Shown here piece by piece: positions 35,111 through 46,900 of a stretch of 64,000 nucleotides of DNA. The notes beneath the pieces are model-generated. The model searched no databases. It had not been told where the DNA came from and was given only the letters and a program-made list of their open reading frames with translations. A program made the translations under genes and the position numbers. Numbering within the stretch: position 1 is the first letter of the stretch; each line of letters starts with the position of its first letter. The stretch comes from Heterobilharzia americana (taxonomy: Eukaryota; Platyhelminthes; Trematoda; Strigeidida; Schistosomatidae): positions 104,526,701 through 104,590,700 of the forward strand of contig OX104134.1 in the NCBI GenBank assembly GCA_944470555.2, in the 5' to 3' direction.

Positions 35111-36210
35111 ATTTCCTATCAGCACTTTGATGATGGTGACGGATATGACATATTTTGGCAAATGAACTCACGAATGAAAAAACAACTAGTAGTGTTTCAA
35201 CATTTTTATCCAAGGATATGGTCAAGTATGTTAGCGATATTACTGCTTTAGGTTTCCGAGAAAAAAAGAAGAATAGACATACAATGACTGTTCCGATATC
35301 TTCTCCTGACATTTATTAGCTATCATCTCATTACTGCCGAGATAAATCCTATTGCAATAAATATTAGAAAAAAGAAACTGCTGACTAAACTGATTGAGTG
35401 TTCATATCCCTATAAAACTTGCTAACAGATGCTTGTGGTGCAAATATGAAATAAAATATATTCACCTAAGTACAACTGGTAGGTTAGCGGAAGGGCGGAA
35501 ACTCCTACTACTGGATACATAGCTGTAGTTCCATTTGGTTTGACTGATCTGAACGCTTGCTGTTTTGTTCGAATTTTACACTTGTTTAGCAAAGACGTAA
35601 ATGTTTAGAAGGCATTGTCATTATTTCATCATTCAAGTTTTCATGTCTTGTAGCCTCAATCACGGTGGTCAATAATGAAAATGGTGTAAATAACATATGT
35701 GCTATTTTTCTAGCTGTTTAAAACTCTGCCGTGTGATAATAATGCCGTCTGTTAAATATTGGAAATATATGTAATAGACTGAATAGTGATAAAGAATTGG
35801 CCAGCTGATATGTTTCTCCTCAGGCTTATGACTCTTTGTAGTCTCGGGAGTTCTTCACATACATTGTTGGGCATACATTTTTGCCTGCACTAGTCTGACA
35901 GATTCAGAGTCTACGCTATTCCAGTTGACCTCTGGAGAATAATTCTGTGACTTTTGGCATCAATAAAGCTTCAACACATCATAGCAGATCTCTCCGAAAC
36001 GGAATAACCAGCTCACTAATGTGTACATGATATAACAGCTTCCATTTGGTCGCAGTTAACGACTGCTGAATTTTCCTTCTTTCAACAATGTATTAGGGTT
36101 CTAGTTTAGGTGAATATGTTTGGTGTCTTCACTCTGAATGTGTGCAGATGATCTAAAATGTCCTAGCATAATAAACTGTAGAATATATTCTAGCTCAGGT
36201 GGATAGTCTT
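35111..36210. other. Non-coding, no gene seen
   Basis: No recognised feature. Confidence 0.4.
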
Positions 36211-36320
36211 GGTTGTGTTGTGTTCTGTGAGCTCGGTGGTTTGATTGTGAAGCTAACTCATTGTCTTTCTAGACAAAATCATTAGTACTAACTTCCATAT
36301 GAAGTCAGCTGCTAATATCT
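36211..36320 (+). repeat. R4 dispersed repeat
   Basis: TGTTGTGTTCT....AGCT.GGTGG then GTGAAGC.., TCTAGACAA.ATCAT, matching 45199-45300 and partly 47821-47883. Its origin was not recognised. Confidence 0.6.
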
Positions 36321-36472
36321 CTCCGTGAGTGATTTAAGAGCTTACTCTGAGGAAGTGGTTTGTAATTGACTATTTCCTTTGATTACAGTTGGTTATCAGC
36401 TGCAAGATTAGAAGTCAAGCAGAAAAACAGTCAGAAGAAAAATATGTGTAGTCAATGACGTCAATCAAAGGA

Positions 36473-36972
36473 NNNNNNNNNNNNNNNNNNNNNNNNNNNN
36501 NNNNNNNNNNNNNNNNNNNNNNNNNNNNNNNNNNNNNNNNNNNNNNNNNNNNNNNNNNNNNNNNNNNNNNNNNNNNNNNNNNNNNNNNNNNNNNNNNNNN
36601 NNNNNNNNNNNNNNNNNNNNNNNNNNNNNNNNNNNNNNNNNNNNNNNNNNNNNNNNNNNNNNNNNNNNNNNNNNNNNNNNNNNNNNNNNNNNNNNNNNNN
36701 NNNNNNNNNNNNNNNNNNNNNNNNNNNNNNNNNNNNNNNNNNNNNNNNNNNNNNNNNNNNNNNNNNNNNNNNNNNNNNNNNNNNNNNNNNNNNNNNNNNN
36801 NNNNNNNNNNNNNNNNNNNNNNNNNNNNNNNNNNNNNNNNNNNNNNNNNNNNNNNNNNNNNNNNNNNNNNNNNNNNNNNNNNNNNNNNNNNNNNNNNNNN
36901 NNNNNNNNNNNNNNNNNNNNNNNNNNNNNNNNNNNNNNNNNNNNNNNNNNNNNNNNNNNNNNNNNNNNNNNN
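36473..36972. other. Assembly gap (500 N)
   Basis: Exactly 500 undetermined bases, a conventional gap size. Predicted reading frames crossing it are artefacts. It falls inside an RTE-A copy. Confidence 1.
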
Positions 36973-37330
36973 TCACAGTTTCCTAACATTTCTATGCCAT
37001 ACCTTCTCATGTCTATTTTGCAATCTGGACAGCCTTGCTAGCTAGCTTCAAACACTGTGTGGACATGTCGCGATTCTTACTTTCGCTTTTATCGAGAGAG
37101 GCGAAGGTACATCGGCCAATTGGCTTCCCGAAGGCTTCCACCATATGGCGTCATTTCGCCTCTCCTATTCCAGCGAGGAATAAGTTTGTTTTTATTTTTA
37201 TATTTTCCTTGTGCTTTGAAGTTTCTTTAACGGTTAGATTGATTTTGCAGGATAGGGTTGCTAGCCGTATGCCCAACCTTCCCTCTTTATCCGGGCTTAG
37301 GACCGGCTAGTAACTAGTAAACTAGGCGAG
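36973..37330 (-). mobile_element. RTE-A 5' end: 5' UTR and start of the endonuclease, cut by the gap
   Basis: Read on the minus strand, the region 37330-37095 is a GC-richer leader containing CCTAAGCCCGGATAAAG and GAAGCCTTCGGGAAGCCAAT; the latter matches the first bases of the window. It is followed by KRKxxSRHVHTVFEASKAVQIA and MRRYGIEMLGNCE, equivalents of the copy-1 endonuclease start, with stop codons. It enters the N gap at 36972, and what lies on the other side is not RTE-A sequence I recognise. Confidence 0.8.
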
Positions 37331-39239
37331 TTTCGAAAGTGAGAGGTACGTTAACCATTATCCCTCGGACTCATTTTTACACATCCTATGAGTGCTCCAA
37401 GTTATTCGGTCTCGCTGAACAAAACATTTTTTGCTTTCACGTTAAATTTATTTCACTTGTCACATTCTAGTGCAGTATTCGACTTACTTTTGAATTCACT
37501 ACTGAAGTGTGGTTTAGTAGTGATGATTGCGATGTTAAGAGCATATAAGAACAATATATTATCTATAGAGGCAGATCCACTTCACCTTTTTTTCGGTGCA
37601 ACTGAAAACTGCGAAAATTGTAATTCTTTCCATATATCTGAAATATACATCGACCCTTTCATTTTGGCAAGTAATCGAAACTTCAAATAAACCCATTTAG
37701 AGTCAAAACCATGCCAGTAATCTCCTATGTGCTGCAATTTCAACGACTTTTTTGAATGGCGGTATCTGATTCTGCAGTTTGGCCAAAAGATGTTCAAATA
37801 AACATTTATGATATAGTCGACACAGGATGCTTTGGTTTGGCACACTTTGGAAAATTAAGTTTTACCCGTCCATTGTATGTAGGTTGTTGATTATTTTAAA
37901 AAGAAGGCTTACATCAAGGATTGTCAACAGTCATAGAATCATTTAAGCCAAGAACCACTGCACATCCTTTTTTGTCCTACTTTGACACTTTTCAGATAAA
38001 CAGCAATCTACTGGCCATAAAATCTGGAAATTTAATTCATGATAAAATGTAAGGCATTGAGGTTTATTCAACTAACGGGTTAAAAATTAAGACGAAATAG
38101 CTGTGTCTTATTCGTCAGTTTTCAATGTTTATCTAACTGACACCTATTCATCATGATGAATTTCCTCTGTGAAATAATCTTCAGACTTCTGATCTATAAG
38201 TATGGTATTTATAATGTATCTACAAGTAATTAGCAAGTTAATTTAAAAAAAGGTTGAACACAGTATTCTTCACATATGTCTGTATTATGTTTATGCTTTA
38301 CATTCACATTTATCAACCAATATATCACATTGAATTCCATAACCATTGCAAAGGCCATATTAAATTAGCTGAAAGTGAAGAACTGGTTTAATTAATCGTT
38401 GAATCAGTGAATGAACTGACAGCTCAATTTTGTATTAACAACGTAACATATGAGATAAAAGGAATTTCTGATAAAATTATTGTTCATTTGAGCGATGCTG
38501 AATTTCTCTTCTGTTTATAAACGTGAGAATAAGTATTGCTCTTGAAAAAGAACTGAGAATGACTATCGATACACAAAACTAAATTCAATGAGCCCAGTTT
38601 ATTTGAAAACGTTTTCCAGCTGGAAATAAAGTTTTTTCATTTTTGCCAGAGAATTTCACTTGTATTTCCAATACACCTTGATCCTTTAGGAGGATGGTTA
38701 TTTTCAGAAGTTCATCTATAAATGTGGAAGCGAAATACTTTTTAAATGTCCAGCAACTGAAGCAGAGTTCATCCAACTAGCACTCAGAAATGATCAAGTA
38801 AAGACAAAATCTAAGTAATTATTAAATACTACACTCAGAGACACGTTCCGTCTTCAATGTTTAATGATGAAAGCAAAAGTAGATAAAAACCCATCTCATA
38901 TTACTTCAAACCGCATTTACTGACTGACTTGCACTTGTAAAAATAATTGCATTGAGAGGACAGTAAGACAAAAAAACTATTGATTTTCTTCAACACATTC
39001 AAACATACCTAGTCATTAACACTAAATTACCTCGAACGCTCATTTGTTCGTCATTTGCTGGATACAGGTGAGATACAATACTGACATCAAGTTGTCTTCA
39101 AAATCATGAATAAACAGTCTAAATCAGTCTTGCTTCAAATTGCAAAAGGTATCTTAATTGATAAGTTGAAGCCTGAAGTTTGTGTTTGAAAAGACTAAGT
39201 AGTTGATTTATAACAATTATTCTGAGAAAATTAAACGCC
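37331..39239. other. Non-coding, no gene seen
   Basis: No recognised feature apart from AT-rich sequence. Confidence 0.4.
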
Positions 39240-39420
39240 CTGGTTGGATAGAAACAGTCAGAAAGAAGCCCTGAACCTAGGTTTCGTGCCTGTTGACACT
39301 CGTCAACAAAGGCGTTTTTAAAACCTCAATGGAACTAACGTTTCGTTTGAGATGGGAACCCACCTCACCCTGCATTGAAGTCAGATACGTTTTCACTGAG
39401 CTGTTCGAGTGCCAAAATGC
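39240..39420 (-). repeat. S3 repeat arm with the best-preserved S3 hammerhead-like core
   Basis: On the minus strand: TTGACGA (39306-39300; consensus CTGACGA with one change), a perfect five-base helix II GTGTC/GGCAC with loop AACA, GAAAC (39285-39281), CTAGGTT and CAGGGC, which can pair with the upstream GCCTTTG. The outer edge has the S3 TGGTTGGATAGAAACAG end. Confidence 0.6.
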
Positions 39421-39788
39421 TCGTAACCTAGTTCCATGGCATCCTGCCGATTACCTACACCCGTATTTTATCATTTTCATCCTCTTCTTTTCTTTACTGT
39501 CTTAGTACCAATTACAACTCGTTGATTTTTAATGAAATACAATTATTTTGCTATTTTATAGTATGCCAAGTTTGTGACCAAATATCTCTAGAATTCTGAA
39601 CTTATTTTCTGACTTATTATCTATGTCGCTCTCATATAAGTACTTTATCTCAACCTCTCCAACTGTTGCCTGATTAACTTTGGGTTTTAAATTGTTAGTT
39701 ATGTGGATCTTTATTCGTTCCATTAATTGATTGCTATTAGCTTGTGATTAGATAACAAAATGGCACTGAAATAAAATGCATACTGTAT

Positions 39789-40836
39789 TATTTATTATTA
39801 TTAGTCCCTTGGATTCCTGATGAAACATAGGACTTCAGTAGCACGTCTCCACTGCACTATATTCTCTGAAATCTTTTGAACCTGGCTCCACGACTGCCCA
39901 CAAGCTCTCGTTTCCTCCTCACAAGATCTCCTCCATGTCACCCTCACCTCCGACGCCCAACTCGTCGCTTCCCATCTACGTTCCACTCAAGGGCCTGGCC
40001 TGATGCGTGATGTCCCCAGACAGCCTTCCCAGTGTATGCCCAATCCATCTCCAATTCCTTCCACTGCATATTTGTTCAGCGATGGCTTCTTGGTTGGTTC
40101 GTTCCAACTGTTCCTTGTTGCTTATTCTCATCATTCTGGTCATCTGATCTCCATCTTCAGTAACGAGCCAGCTTAGGTAGTTGTTGATGAATGCCTGTAG
40201 TTTATTGGAAATCACTTTCGTAACGCGCCAAGTCTCTGAACCATTCAGGAGCACTGACCTGACGTTGGTGTTGAAAATCCGAATCTTGTTCCACATGCTG
40301 AGTGCAGAAGATCTCCACACTGGTTTCAGGCTAATCAACGCCTGCATTGCTTTTCCGATCCTGACTGCTGTGACGTCCTCATCTGTGCCGCCACCTGTAG
40401 TTGAGACAGTGCTGCCCAGACAAGTGTATGTGAAAGAGGCCACTTCCTTTAAGTTTCTCCCGTTGGTGGTGATTGGAGCTTGTTGTTGTTGGTGGTGTTG
40501 TTGGTTGGTTGGTTGGTTGGTTGGTTGGTTGGGTATCTTCATCACCTCTGTCTTCTCTCCATATTCACTTGAAGTCCCGTCTTCACTGCGCTGCCTCGCC
40601 TCTTCTGTCAACTTGTTAGTTTTCGCATGTAGATCTTCAAGTTTGTGTGACATTAGACACAAGTCATCGGCGAAATGCGAATTTTCTAGGTTCTTTTCTG
40701 CGTTCCAGTGTATCTCCCTCTTCTTGTTCCTCACAGATGTCTGTTACATGATCCAGTCTACCACAATCATGAATATCATGCGTGATAGTAGACAGTCTTG
40801 TTTCACTCCTATCTTCACTTCAAAAGCATCACTGAG
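39789..40836 (-). mobile_element. RTE-A retrotransposon, 5'-truncated (copy 3, subfamily A2), 11-bp target-site duplication
   Basis: On the minus strand it carries the RT from just before the FADD box to the C terminus and ends in a TAATAATAATAAATAATA tail. GCATACTGTAT flanks it at 39778-39788 and 40837-40847. It is almost identical to the corresponding part of the copy at 14992-17116. Confidence 0.93.
39801..40834 (-). pseudogene. RTE-A reverse transcriptase C-terminal half (copy 3)
   Basis: From ~40734 leftwards the frame is open through HFADDLCLMSHKLEDL, a CCAA-repeat-derived linker (PNQPTNQPTNQQ), the LGSTVSTTGG region, NKIRIFNTNVRSVLLNGSETW and WRWIGHTLGR, and then shifts frame near 40000 because of a 4-base insertion also present in copy 2. 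The last 60 residues (WEATSWASEVRVTW ... RNPRD) are in another frame. It lacks the endonuclease and most of the RT, so it cannot act on its own. Confidence 0.85.
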
Positions 40837-40847
40837 GCATACTGTAT

Positions 40848-42419
40848 AATTTGTTCATATTGCTCTGTGCGAATTTGTACAGGAAGCCAAATGTGTGGAT
40901 TTTATAGTGTTAACATTGAAGTCTGTCAGTGTATCAGGGACTTGTACAGGTTTTCACTGACATTGTAAGTGTATTCATTTTGCAAACTATATATAAGCTT
41001 ACAACTGTGTTGACTCTGACAAAACTGAATGAGATGATAGGTTTGTAGGTGGCGTTCTAGGTCAGATTATAACTCAATGATTCATTCTCTAGCTATTAGT
41101 TTTAAAATAATATAATATCCGAAAACGGTGTTAGCGTGGGTGTCAATTCCTTTTTCAATGAACAGTCTCTTTTAATCTTCCCATTTAATTTCCACTCCCA
41201 TGATCTCATTGATCTGCAAAGTACTTAAGGAATGAATTATCATTAGAAAAACACAGGAGAAAGTTAGGGTTGACACTACTTGAGAATTCATCATGACGAA
41301 GAAAGAAAAAGAAGGGGTGGTTATGAAGGCTGAAGACTAAACTAAAAATAAAGAAAACGTTAGAAAAGTATGTTTTGCATTCAGGGATAAGGGTTGTCTG
41401 TGCGAATAAATAAAGGGAGCTCCAGAAAGACAGAGAAAACGAAAACATGCAACCTTTGGTAAATCACTTCATGGCTACTTCGCGAAATGACCTCTTTAAG
41501 TCACCAATCGGTGATTTTCTGCTACATAACAGTTATGTACATGAAACTTTGACAGTCAGTAATAATGAATTCTGCTTGGATGATCGACTGTTTTTATTTA
41601 ATAAAATATTTGCATTTGAAGTGGGAAGGAGATTTGAAATCCTCTTATTTGATGTAGAACTAACAATGAAGACTGATGACTGAAATAAATTTACAGAAAC
41701 TACATAGGAAATGATCAGCTGACAAGTTTATACGGTCAAACGCCCGTTAGCCACATAAGAAACGTAACTATTTTTCTTGCTACTCATTGATGCTCTACAA
41801 GAAGGAATACACCGTTTAACCGTGGTTGGAACAACTTCGTGGATGAAAGCACATGAAACAGTGTCTTCACTGAGCTGCATGGTTTTCCTTATATATCATG
41901 ATGGAGCTTAGTGTGTTCAAAGGTAAAAAATTCATGATCTGACTTACTAATGGGCTTTAGAGATAATTAAGTACGGCTGTTAACATAGTCCCATTTATTC
42001 TACAGTTATACGACAAACTGTCGCAAACGATACATTGAGTTTGTTGAATGGAATCGTTTATTGCATTATAAGACTATAAAAAGCTAATCACAAAAAGCAT
42101 AGAGTTCAAGTTATGGAAAAACAGGGTGGCACTGATTAAAGTTGTGCCAATAAGATCCACGATTTCAGTCATCGAAGCTTGTATTCAATCAAATGAAATA
42201 ATATCTCACTCTTTTAATCGACTAAACGTCATGAAAATTGTGACATTTTATGCAGGAGTATATAAAATTCATTTTTGGCTACTCAGCTATTAATTATTCA
42301 GATATGCAACACAGCCATCAGATAAAATGTTCGATTATCATTCACATATCATCCTTGCATAGCGTTATCCTGTAACATTTCAGTCGCACTTAACTCGTTC
42401 TTGTTTTATCCGCCAATGA
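40848..42419. other. Non-coding, no gene seen
   Basis: Short open frames occur (e.g. 41447-41683) but no motifs, splice context or homology are recognised. Confidence 0.4.
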
Positions 42420-42602
42420 CTTCACTTTTTCACCGTAGTATTGATCACGAAATGACATCAGTTGGAGAACCACTGAGATTCGCTGCTTCGTCCTGGTATG
42501 GATTCCTCACTAGTGCGCACCCATTACCCCAGCAGGGATTGAACCCACGAAATTTGGGTTTTGCAGTGACCAGGTTACCAGCCAGCCACTGGGTAAAAAC
42601 CT
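42420..42602 (-). mobile_element. S2 tRNA-like SINE
   Basis: On the minus strand TTTTACCCAGTGGCTGGCTG and GTGGGTTCAATCCCTGC resemble the A and B boxes of a tRNA promoter, followed by the S2 body (GTGGTTCTCCAACTGATG). The hammerhead core is mutated (GTGAGGA, GAAGC). Confidence 0.65.
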
Positions 42603-43400
42603 AATGTTCCACTTTCCTTTACTTCTGTAAATTCACGATATAGTGAGGCCTTCATGTAATGTCACCTGTGAGCATTTCTCTCCATGTCTTCATTTTGATT
42701 TGTTGATGTGAAACACTTTTATAACGGAAATACAAATGGCTGAAACACTCAGGAAACAAGTCTTACTGAGAACTATTAACATAAAATCTACTGGACTATG
42801 GACATTATACGGATATTATAATATCATACCAAGACAAGAAATAGGAAAAATGTTTTCAGAAACCTCCCTGATTCAGGTTTACAAAGCCAGAAAACGGTGA
42901 TGGTGGCAATGTTGAATCCTCCATAGTGACATTTGTACTACAGTATGAACTAGTTTCACATTTTCTGCTTTTTGCCTTCACTCCTTTTATCTCTTTTCCG
43001 GTTTCATCTTACTGCCCGTGATTCAGTTTGGTCATAATATTCCCCTCTGTACACATAAACACAGACTATAATTAAATTCTTAGCTCTATACTGTTGCTTA
43101 GCCAACTTTCAGAATACCAAATGTTCTTTTCAAGTGACGTTATAGCTGGATTTCAGTTCACCAATTTTCTTACGTTTACTTTCACCATCAGAATGCAGTC
43201 TTCTTACCTCTTATTGTCCTGGGTCATTAGATGTATTAGCTTTCAGTATTTCTATCAACGCGGATTTTAATTCAAATATTTTAGCCGGGTAATCAGAGTA
43301 CTAATCTAGGGAATCCTACAAAAATTTATTACTTTTCACTGTATCTCGCTTTCTTCACTTATATTGTTTACTTTTGGAGACCTACTGCAGTCAGCATAAA
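42603..43400. other. Non-coding, no gene seen
   Basis: No recognised feature. Confidence 0.4.
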
Positions 43401-43925
43401 GAAGGAGATCCCCATTTTCAACACTAATTCAGTCAAGAAAGTCATTGCTTCTATGTGATGGTCCAAATACTTGGCGTATTACGAGTAGCATCTCCAAAAC
43501 AAACTACTGACATTCATCAACAGCTACCGTCTACGCTCACTCAATACTGACACTGAAGATCAAATGACCAGAAACAATAAGCAAGGGGGAACTCTAACCT
43601 GTCAACAAACCAACCGAGAACCCATCGTCCAACAAATATGCAGAAGAGAGTGGAGATGGACTGGATTGGATTTGATTGGGCATACACTGAGAAGACTGGT
43701 TGGGGACATCGGGTGCCAGACCAGGTCCTCAGGTGGAACACAAAGGGGAAACGACTAGTTGGGCGTCCGAGGTGAGGGTGACATTGAGGAGATCATGTGA
43801 GGAAGAAATGAAAGGTTGTTGGCAGTTGTGGATTCAGGTTGAAGAGAGTGCAGAGAGTAGAGTGAACTGAAGGCGTGCTACTGAAGCCCTATATCCCACT
43901 AGGTATTCAAGGGACAAATAATAAT
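43401..43925 (+). pseudogene. RTE-A 3' fragment, old
   Basis: The fragment starts at the NTNVKSV-equivalent (CATTTTCAACACTAATTCAG), passes a QICRREWRW..GHTLRRLVGDI segment (~43635-43705) and ends with TACTGAAGCCCTATATCCCA and GGGACAAATAATAAT at ~43922. It has many indels, is clearly older than the other RTE-A copies, and is not assigned to A1 or A2. Confidence 0.8.
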
Positions 43926-44939
43926 TGTTCGTTTCAAATCTATATTGAGGATAAAATGTTTTCAGTTTCTTCAAAATCATTCCCTTACAGATCAACAGGT
44001 GAATGACAAACTATTTCTACTTAGTAGCAGCTTTCTAGGTAGAATTCAGGAAGGCCTCAAAAGATGACATCGTTTATGCAGTGATTAAAAGTATTCAGCT
44101 GGCCTAATTTGTCTACTTTTTTCTACTTCAAGTGTTAGCTGGTGTATTTGAATAACCCTGGCGTATGTGTCACATGCCTGCAGTCTACGAATCTAAGCAA
44201 CATGTAGAGTGAAAATTAGTGTTTCATTGATGACATCGTACAAAATTCATACATTATCTAGGAGTAACGCAAGTTATAAGGAAGGATAACTATTGGATCT
44301 TTACCAAACAGTGATATGTCATATTACCATATTATCTATCTTTGGTGTTATGGCCCGAGCTTCACTGACTAGGCAACGAGATCTGACCACCATGTATCAC
44401 CTCAGTTACTGAGTGTTTTACCTAGCTGATAAGGGAATCACAGGCATGTATCTGTCGTCATATCATCGTCAAAACACTAACTGCCCACACAGGCTTTTTT
44501 GTCCAAGCATGAGTCAAGTTCTTTAGTCAGTAGTTTGACGCTCCGTGATAAGAAGCCTACAATGAGTCAAATTTACCATCAGCTTCAGTTATTATCGCTG
44601 AACGCTAAGAATAATCACCCCACCAGAATTATTTCGGATATTCTAGTTCATCAACCACTTATTCGCTAAAAAGAATATCTTGACGCTTTTTCTATCAAAC
44701 ACACATACACACAAACATCTTAAGAGGAAAACTCGAGCATAAAGATGTATGCAAAGCGACTACTACACATTAGCATCTGATATAATTATTCGTAAATTTC
44801 ATCACTGTTCAAATCAAAATCAAACGTATGGCGATTACAGCTGAAAATTCCATTAGCGTATTGAAGAACGATTTCTCTTTTTGTTGATCTACAAAGCCGA
44901 ATTCATTCCCTTATATTAATATGGATGGAATGGAAACTC
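43926..44939. other. Non-coding, no gene seen
   Basis: No recognised feature. Confidence 0.4.
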
Positions 44940-45100
44940 AGTCATGTGCATGCTTGTAAGAATGGTAATGAGCCATACCTATTGTGTGAGATCTGGCTAC
45001 CCAAACTTCAATGTAGTGGGTTTCGAACCCGTTCCCAATGTTTGGAAGTCAACTGCCTAAACCAATGAACTACAGCTCCACTAATATGTGAGTCGTCCAC
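44940..45100 (-). mobile_element. S4 tRNA-like SINE
   Basis: On the minus strand GGAGCTGTAGTTCATTGG (A-box region) and CGGGTTCGAAACCC (a near-perfect B box) are spaced as in a tRNA gene, followed by the S4 body (AGATCTCACACAATAGGTAT, TGGCTCATTACC). It resembles a tRNA but cannot fold into a full cloverleaf with matched acceptor ends, so I call it a SINE. Confidence 0.65.
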
Positions 45101-45198
45101 CAAATTTCTCAATGGTCACATGAGTTTTATCCCAATACACAATTTACCAGGAGACACTGATCAATCATGTTACTCAGCAATGAGGAAAGTTTTATTTG

Positions 45199-45300
45199 GT
45201 AGTGTTGTGTTCTCTAAGCTGGATGGTTTAATCGTGAAGCTTTCATTGTCATCCTAGACAACATCATCAGTACAACTTCAGAAAGAAGTCAAACGCTGAC
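45199..45300 (+). repeat. R4 dispersed repeat
   Basis: AGTGTTGTGTTCTCTAAGCT, GTGAAGCTTTCATTGTCATC and CTAGACAACATCATCAGTAC define the longest R4 copy of three in the window. Confidence 0.65.
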
Positions 45301-45404
45301 AGTGTCTAAGACTCGTTAAAAAGGAGGTAGATATTATAGCTCGATACCCCAAAGAAGAAACTCTGTACTATGTTACGTCACGACTGGAACATTAATACAG
45401 ATAC

Positions 45405-45480
45405 AGATAGGTTCACCCAGTGACTATCGAGTAAGAGAAAACGCACATCTTGGATTCCCCTGCTAACCACCGTCAAATAT
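45405..45480 (+). repeat. S1 SINE tail remnant
   Basis: CGCACATCTTGGATTCCCCT and GCTAACCACCG correspond to the S1 sequence after the hammerhead core. Confidence 0.45.
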
Positions 45481-45644
45481 AATGGATGTGTACACACAGT
45501 CAATAGCTTTTAGAAATCAGAAGCAATTAAAACTCTCAAAACTTACAGACAAGACTTTTACCCCAAATTTTTGAAGACAAACAGATGGCAGAAGTGGATA
45601 ATGCTGATGTGGCTTCTGTGTCACTAGGCGTATCTTGAAGATTG

Positions 45645-45875
45645 TCACTGAGGAGGTTCGTGGGAATTTATTAATTTCAAGTTGGTATTCACTACGGACC
45701 GACATCAGTTGGAGACCCATTAAAAACCTGAGAGCACTGGGTAGCTAGTGCACATTGCTGAGAAGTCTCATATTAGGAAGAAATAGCTGTCCAGTGCATC
45801 AAGGTTTTCAGTGGTTCTCTAACTGATGTCCATCTATTATGAATACAGACTTGATTCTCAATGTATTGAACTTAA
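45645..45875. mobile_element. S2 inverted pair (minus tail joined to a plus copy)
   Basis: 45645-45742 is S2 3' sequence on the minus strand, ending at AGCT in the middle of the ribozyme helix III. The plus copy starts immediately (AGTGCACATTGCTGAGAAG) and carries GAAATAGCTGTCCAGTGC. The core has CTGAGAA instead of CTGANGA, so it is probably inactive. Confidence 0.6.
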
Positions 45876-46189
45876 TAAATCTACGAAACTGGCTACTCAG
45901 AAATAATTAATTACTTGAAAGTGTAAGGTGAAGACTCAACGACATACCATTATGGTAGTAATCTTACTACTAAGCTTTCAGCTGAAAGGACTTCATTGCG
46001 TATAGATAAGACACAGTAATTTGGATCTTCTGAGTTATAAAAGTGGTTTTTGTCATTACGATCACCTTGCTGATAACAGTAAAACTCATCAACTTTAAGT
46101 AGTGACAATTGATCAGTTTAAACAAATAGCCCGGACTTTCTCGTGTAGCAGCTGATAAACAAATATCAATCTGAGAACTGACTCACCGT

Positions 46190-46900
46190 CTTTGTGTCCA
46201 GTGCTAGGATTTAGAAGTGAAGAAATCTACTTAGCATGGGCAACGTCAGAGCTGCCGACATGTTTGTAAATACTGTGAAGTACCTAACCTCCTTGCTTAA
46301 GCGCATATGTAAAGTTCTTGTCCGAGCAACAGGAGAGTGTGCAAAAGTATGTAAGGTATGATGAAGGCAGTGAGCTGTATGGCTACTACCTCCTAGAAGT
46401 AGGACCAAGTTGACCTGCGTGCTTGCCTATAACTCCGGTATGGGTTGCAGGTCGGTTATAAGGTCTATTCTGGTGACTGCGCCAGCAGTTGTTGTCGAAT
46501 ACTTAAAATGACATCGCTTTTATTATCCTTCACTGATGGGAAATGAGACTTCGAAAGCAGTCACTGACTGACCTTTGGACCTGATAAGTTGTCTGCTAAC
46601 ACCCCACAGGCAGTAAGGGCTGAAATCCTTGTATGCCACTTTACCAACCGAGATGACAGAAGAGTTGGTATCAGCCAAGCGACTGGCGTGAGATGCAATC
46701 AGCCTAAGCGTGATAACCCAAGGCAGGCACTCAGTGCCGCCCCAGATGAGGAGCTACGGGTTGATACCTGGGACTTTGGGGCTTCCTCCTCTAGCACAAG
46801 AGCATGACCTGATTCTTACATCATTTTCATGCACATAAGTCTAGTTGGGAGTTCGCCCACTGCCAGGTAACGTTGAGCTGACCTTAAATAGGCAAGGCGT
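46190..46900 (+). repeat. GC-rich block, possible 5' leader of another retrotransposon
   Basis: Composition is clearly richer in GC than the flanks. A frame at 46589-46807 ends with ELRVDTWDFGASSSSTRA, which resembles an APE-endonuclease N terminus (RVGTWN) with mutated key positions. No RT follows. It could be a leader plus truncated endonuclease of an RTE-like element, or another repeat. Confidence 0.3.

Noticed and set aside
36455..37045. Long open frames across 36455-37045 on both strands
   Set aside because: They consist of undetermined bases in the 500-N gap.
41447..41683. 78-residue plus-strand frame
   Set aside because: No domain, splice context or repeat relation; length compatible with chance in this composition.
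44998..45075. Possible tRNA gene on the minus strand
   Set aside because: It has good A- and B-box-like motifs, but no proper acceptor stem pairing, and it matches other dispersed S4 copies, so it is a SINE head.
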